Assembly: GCA_022825925.1 (NCBI GenBank)
Contig: JAJDVW010000163.1
Span: forward strand, 60,981 to 124,980
DNA from: Pseudomonadales bacterium
GTDB taxonomy: Bacteria > Pseudomonadota > Gammaproteobacteria > Pseudomonadales > Azotimanducaceae
Direction: 5' to 3'
Length of the DNA: 64,000 nucleotides
Of this stretch, positions 60,728 to 64,000 are shown one piece after another. The stretch's first letter is position 1, and each line of letters begins with the position of its first letter. A program made the translations under genes and the position numbers. The notes beneath the pieces were generated by a model that worked only from the letters and a program-made list of their open reading frames with translations, searched no databases and was not told where the DNA came from.

Positions 60728-62332
60728 ATGGCGCGCTTCTTCAACACTACCGGCCCCGTCGTGCCTGCCGAGCATTACTGCATCCCGCCCCTCGAACGCT
60801 TCGACCTCCCCCGGGTACTGCGGCTGATCGAAGATGGCCGCTACTTCGTGCTGCACGCCCCGCGCCAGACCGGCAAGACGACCTCGCTGCTCGCCCTGCG
60901 GGACCGGCTCAACGCCGGCGGGGAGCACCGCTGCGTGTACGTCAACGTGGAGGCCGCCCAAGCCGCGCGGGACGACGTCGGGTCCGCCATGCGCGCCATC
61001 CTTGGGAGCGTGGCGTCGCGGGCGTCCGTCACCCTGAACGACCGTCTTCCAACGGAGATCTGGCAGGAGACGCTCGCCGCGCACGGTCCCCACGGGGCCC
61101 TCGCCGAATTGCTCACGCGGTGGTCGGCGGCGGCCAGCACGCCGCTCGTGCTGTTCATCGACGAGATAGACGCCCTGGTCGGGGACACGTTGCTCTCCGT
61201 GCTCCGGCAACTCCGCGCCGGTTACGACCAGCGGCCGTCCGACTTTCCGCACAGCCTGGTGCTCTGCGGGGTGCGGGACGTGCGCGACTACCGCATCCAG
61301 TCCGCCTCCGGCGGCGAGGTGGTCGCCGGGGGCAGCGCCTTCAACGTCAAGGCGGAGTCGCTACGCCTCGGGGACTTCAAGGAGGACGATGTGCGCGCGC
61401 TCCTGGGCCAGCACGCGGTGGAGACCGGGCAGGCGTTCGTCGAGAAGGCGCTGGCGGAGGTGTGGCGGCGCACCCGCGGGCAACCCTGGCTGGTGAACGC
61501 GCTGGCGGACCAGGCCTGCTTCCGCGCGCCCGCCGGGTTGGACCGGTCGCGCCCGATCACCGAGGAGGCGGTGACGGAGGCGCAGGAGGCGCTGGTCCAG
61601 GGTCGCCAGACACACTTGCACCAGTTGGCCGACAAACTCGGGGAGGCCCGCGTGCGGCGGGTGATCGAACCGCTGCTCCTGGGCGAGGAGGGCGGCGACG
61701 CGACACCGGACGACCTCGAATACGCGCGCGACTTGGGGTTGGTGACCCGCGACGGCCCATTGCGGGTCGCCAATCCGATCTACCGGGAGGTGATTCCACG
61801 GGAACTGCTGTATGCCCGCGAAGCGATGATCGCTCAGCAGGCGGAGTGGTACCTGGAGGCGGACGGCGGTTTGGACGTTGCGGGGCTGCTGGCCGCCTTC
61901 CAGCGTTTCTTCCGCGAGCATTCCGAGCATTGGATCGACCGCTTCGAGTATCGCGAGGCGGGACCGCAGCTCCTGCTGCAGGCTTTCCTGCAACGCATCG
62001 TGAACGGCGGAGGCCGCATCGAGCGCGAATACGGGCTGGGGCGGCGCCGGACGGACCTGCTGATCGTCTGGCCTCTGCGAGGGTCCGCCAGCGGCGCCGA
62101 GGCGGCCCGGCGCCCGCAACGCCACGTCATTGAGTGCAAGCTACTGCATGGGGGCCTGGCGGCGACCACTCGCGAGGGGGTGGCGCAGACGCTCGACTAC
62201 ATGGACCGCTGCGCGGCGGAGTCCGGACATCTTGTGGTATTCGACCGCTCCACCGACAAGCCCTGGGAGCAGAAGCTCTTCAAGCGGGAGGAGCGTCTCG
62301 ACGGACGGAGCGTTACGGTCTGGGGGGCGTGA
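60728..62332 (+). CDS. AAA ATPase fused to PD-(D/E)XK nuclease domain
   Basis: 534 aa. MARFFNTTGPVVPAEHYCIP precedes Walker A VLHAPRQTGKTTSLLAL and Walker B PLVLFIDEIDALVGDTLLSV; sensor/lid region RLGDFKEDDVRALLGQHAVE. C-terminal nuclease-like core RRRTDLLIVWP ... RHVIECKLLHGG (D ... ExK). Related to the AAA-ATPase-like/PD-(D/E)XK fusion proteins common in mobile regions. Activity unproven. Flanked by 28-bp direct repeats, suggesting that it moved in as a cassette. Confidence 0.8.
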   Translation: MARFFNTTGPVVPAEHYCIPPLERFDLPRVLRLIEDGRYFVLHAPRQTGKTTSLLALRDRLNAGGEHRCVYVNVEAAQAARDDVGSAMRAILGSVASRASVTLNDRLPTEIWQETLAAHGPHGALAELLTRWSAAASTPLVLFIDEIDALVGDTLLSVLRQLRAGYDQRPSDFPHSLVLCGVRDVRDYRIQSASGGEVVAGGSAFNVKAESLRLGDFKEDDVRALLGQHAVETGQAFVEKALAEVWRRTRGQPWLVNALADQACFRAPAGLDRSRPITEEAVTEAQEALVQGRQTHLHQLADKLGEARVRRVIEPLLLGEEGGDATPDDLEYARDLGLVTRDGPLRVANPIYREVIPRELLYAREAMIAQQAEWYLEADGGLDVAGLLAAFQRFFREHSEHWIDRFEYREAGPQLLLQAFLQRIVNGGGRIEREYGLGRRRTDLLIVWPLRGSASGAEAARRPQRHVIECKLLHGGLAATTREGVAQTLDYMDRCAAESGHLVVFDRSTDKPWEQKLFKREERLDGRSVTVWGA

Positions 62333-62449
62333 CAAGGAAGTCGCAGCGCCGGCGCCTACTTACGTACAGTAACGCTGGGCGACGAGTCAGGTGAGCGCCG
62401 TCGCCCCCCGGAGGGATCCTCCACATCCTCGAGCCCACCGGCAGCCATC

Positions 62450-62477
62450 TTCACAGCCGTACCGGCCCGCCCGCCTG
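62450..62477 (+). repeat. 28-bp direct repeat, right copy
   Basis: The 3' end of the GNAT gene (minus strand). Matches the left copy at 60604-60631 with two mismatches. The pair brackets a 1.8-kb segment containing only the ATPase-nuclease gene. Confidence 0.75.
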
Positions 62478-63065
62478 ATCGGTCAGCCCCTCGACGTCAA
62501 ACGTCATCATCACCAGGTCCCGGGACCTGCCGGTGCGGTCCAGCACGAAGTCCGCCAACAGCGCTTCCGGGACGAACCCCAGCCGGCGGAACGCCGCCTG
62601 GGCCCCGTGCTGGTCCGTGGTCATCTGCGCCACGAGCTTCCGCAGCGCAAACGCCCTCGCCATGTCGAAAACGTGCGACACCAGCAGCCGGCCCAGCCCC
62701 TGCGTGCGCACGGCCGGCGCCACGTTGACGCGGAGTTCGCCCACGTGGCGCATCCACGGCGCGGGATTGCGATGCACGGCGGCGTAGCCCAGGAAGACGT
62801 CACCCTGGTACGCGGCAAGCGCGGCCATGCTGCCGTTGCGGATGTCGCCCACCCACGCGTCGACGACATCGGCCTCGGTCAGGTCCACGCGCAGGAACAG
62901 GAGGTCCTCCTCGGGCAGCGCCCTGGCGAACCCGAGAATCGCGTCCCGATCGTCCGACGACATCACCCGCAGTTCGACCGACGAGCCATCCGCGAGCTGG
63001 AACGCCCGCGGATACTGGTCCGCCAGGCCGCTGGTATCAAACCCGTCGTTCGTTGCCTTGACCAC
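62451..63065 (-). CDS. GNAT family N-acetyltransferase
   Basis: 204 aa from a GTG. GNAT acetyl-CoA site VNVAPAVRTQGLGRLLVSHV (RTxGLG variant of Q/RxxGxG/A) plus AAFRRLGFVPEALL near the end. N-terminal VELRVMSSDDRDAILGFARA. The acceptor is unknown. Starts 13 nt after the WS/DGAT stop, so probably in the same transcript. Confidence 0.82.
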   Translation of the reverse strand: MVKATNDGFDTSGLADQYPRAFQLADGSSVELRVMSSDDRDAILGFARALPEEDLLFLRVDLTEADVVDAWVGDIRNGSMAALAAYQGDVFLGYAAVHRNPAPWMRHVGELRVNVAPAVRTQGLGRLLVSHVFDMARAFALRKLVAQMTTDQHGAQAAFRRLGFVPEALLADFVLDRTGRSRDLVMMTFDVEGLTDQAGGPVRL

Positions 63066-63078
63066 TTGTCATCCGCCT

Positions 63079-64000
63079 CTATGGTGTCGCGTCAGCCTGC
63101 CCGGCTTCCCCGCGGGCCTCGTCAAGCAGGTCCTCGAATACAGCGCGGACCCCTTCGACGATCGGTTCCAGGTCGGGAAGCAGACGCGGTTCGCAAATGA
63201 ACCCGAAGAACAACTCCTTGTTGTAGCTCAGGATCGTGATGCTGAAGCCGACGTTGCCCGTCAGCACGAGGAGCCCGATGGTGTCGAGCACCTTGTGCCC
63301 GGCGAGGTACTGCGGCACCTGCACGCCGGGCACGTTCGTGCAGACGAAGTTGATGCCCGGGTTCGGCGGTCGCCAGCCGATGTTCGGCGGCACCGGCGCG
63401 GGCACCCGGGCGGCCAGCGCGGTCGGATCCAGCGGCGTGCCGACAAGCTGCGTGGGCGCCATCGCCAGCGGCCAGACGCTCCCCGCGCTTTCCGATACGA
63501 GGGTCATCGCCTGTGCCTCCTCCCGGCCCTTGATGCGCTCCATCTCGGTGCGCACCGCCGCGAGACGCGCGCGGCTCGGCATGGGCCACGCCGGCAGCAT
63601 CGGAAACACCGCGGAGACCTGGTTGCCGAGCGTCCCCCCCTGGTCCTCCGTGCGGACGTTCACCGGGCACATGATCCGCAGGTACTGTCCGTCGACCCGT
63701 TCGCCGTGCGCGCGCAGATATCGGGCCACCGCCTCCGACACGACGGTCAGCGCCACGTCGTTGATCGTCCCGCCGAGGGCGCGTCGAATCTCCCGTATCT
63801 CGCCGAATGGCTTCTTCAGGTAGAGCACCCGTCGCCGCGGCCCGACCGCGCCCGCGTTGAACGGGGCCGTAATCGCCGGACGCCTCAGGAAGCTGCCGAA
63901 GATCTCCGCGGCGCGCCCCACCAGTTCGCGCTGCTTCGGGGTGTTCGGCAACAGGCTGCGCGAACTCGCGTCGCCGAGCTTCGCGAGATTCTCCCGCAGG
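63079..64000 (-). CDS. WS/DGAT-type acyltransferase, C-terminal part (runs off window)
   Basis: The frame is open to the right edge of the window; ~307 residues are visible. C-terminal WS/DGAT blocks: GTINDVALTVVSEAVARYLR, MCPVNVRTEDQ, GNQVSAVFPMLP, NFVCTNVPGVQVPQYLAGHK and NVGFSITILSYNKELFFGFI. The HHxxxDG motif lies outside the window. Third WS/DGAT-type gene here, supporting heavy investment in neutral-lipid storage or wax-type lipids. Confidence 0.88.
   Translation of the reverse strand, partial: LRENLAKLGDASSRSLLPNTPKQRELVGRAAEIFGSFLRRPAITAPFNAGAVGPRRRVLYLKKPFGEIREIRRALGGTINDVALTVVSEAVARYLRAHGERVDGQYLRIMCPVNVRTEDQGGTLGNQVSAVFPMLPAWPMPSRARLAAVRTEMERIKGREEAQAMTLVSESAGSVWPLAMAPTQLVGTPLDPTALAARVPAPVPPNIGWRPPNPGINFVCTNVPGVQVPQYLAGHKVLDTIGLLVLTGNVGFSITILSYNKELFFGFICEPRLLPDLEPIVEGVRAVFEDLLDEARGEAGQADATP

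Overview
This is a GC-rich chromosomal window, roughly two-thirds G+C by eye. It is most likely from an uncultured gammaproteobacterium. The evidence is the gene order at the left end: fmdB-type gene, aspS, yebC, ruvC-ruvA-ruvB, tolQ-tolR-tolA-tolB-pal-cpoB, queE-queC. This order is typical of Gammaproteobacteria and its genes are packed with 1-4 nt overlaps. All core genes here look intact. ybgC, which often lies between ruvB and tolQ, is missing.

From about 11.1 to 24.5 kb the window turns into an accessory, defence-type region with lower G+C and many lesions. It holds a split P-loop ATPase; a very large protein (about 1,350 aa when repaired) with a HigA-like HTH N-terminus, broken by one in-frame stop and one frameshift; a type I restriction-modification operon (hsdM, hsdS, and hsdR with a damaged N-terminus); and an AbiEii-like nucleotidyltransferase with an unknown partner. 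The right edge is a tRNA-Lys(UUU) gene. A degenerate 50-bp copy of the tRNA 3' half, in the same orientation, lies at 12.43 kb. This pair looks like the two attachment sites of an old genomic island whose integrase is gone.

From 24.5 to 43.2 kb lie catabolic and housekeeping-type singletons and small operons: a luciferase-like monooxygenase, SDR enzymes, two MFS carriers, enoyl-CoA hydratase, MBL-fold and alpha/beta hydrolases, a phosphodiesterase plus a DUF3604 lipoprotein, a carboxylesterase, two mandelate racemase/enolase-type enzymes, an amidohydrolase, tRNA-Arg(CCG), a DUF4143 ATPase and an Rpn-type nuclease.

From 43.2 to 52.7 kb is a carbon-storage locus. It carries the PHA regulator phaR, a lipase-like hydrolase, two wax ester synthase/diacylglycerol acyltransferases, a phasin, an SDR, a PHA synthase, a GYD protein and a GYD-acyltransferase fusion. 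A perfect 11-bp inverted repeat overlaps the -10 region of the phasin promoter and is the natural candidate for the PhaR operator. A third WS/DGAT runs off the right end of the window.

The right part (52.7-64 kb) mixes two toxin-antitoxin loci (yefM/yoeB and phd/vapC type, both toxins frameshifted, both with perfect palindromic operators), a second Rpn-type nuclease, a TonB-dependent receptor with a clear terminator, a leaderless DUF4143 ATPase and an ATPase-nuclease gene flanked by direct repeats. The most striking item is a peroxiredoxin gene near 53.4 kb. A TGA codon sits exactly at the peroxidatic cysteine of the PxxxTxxC motif and is followed at the right distance by a SECIS-like hairpin, so the gene probably encodes a selenocysteine peroxiredoxin.
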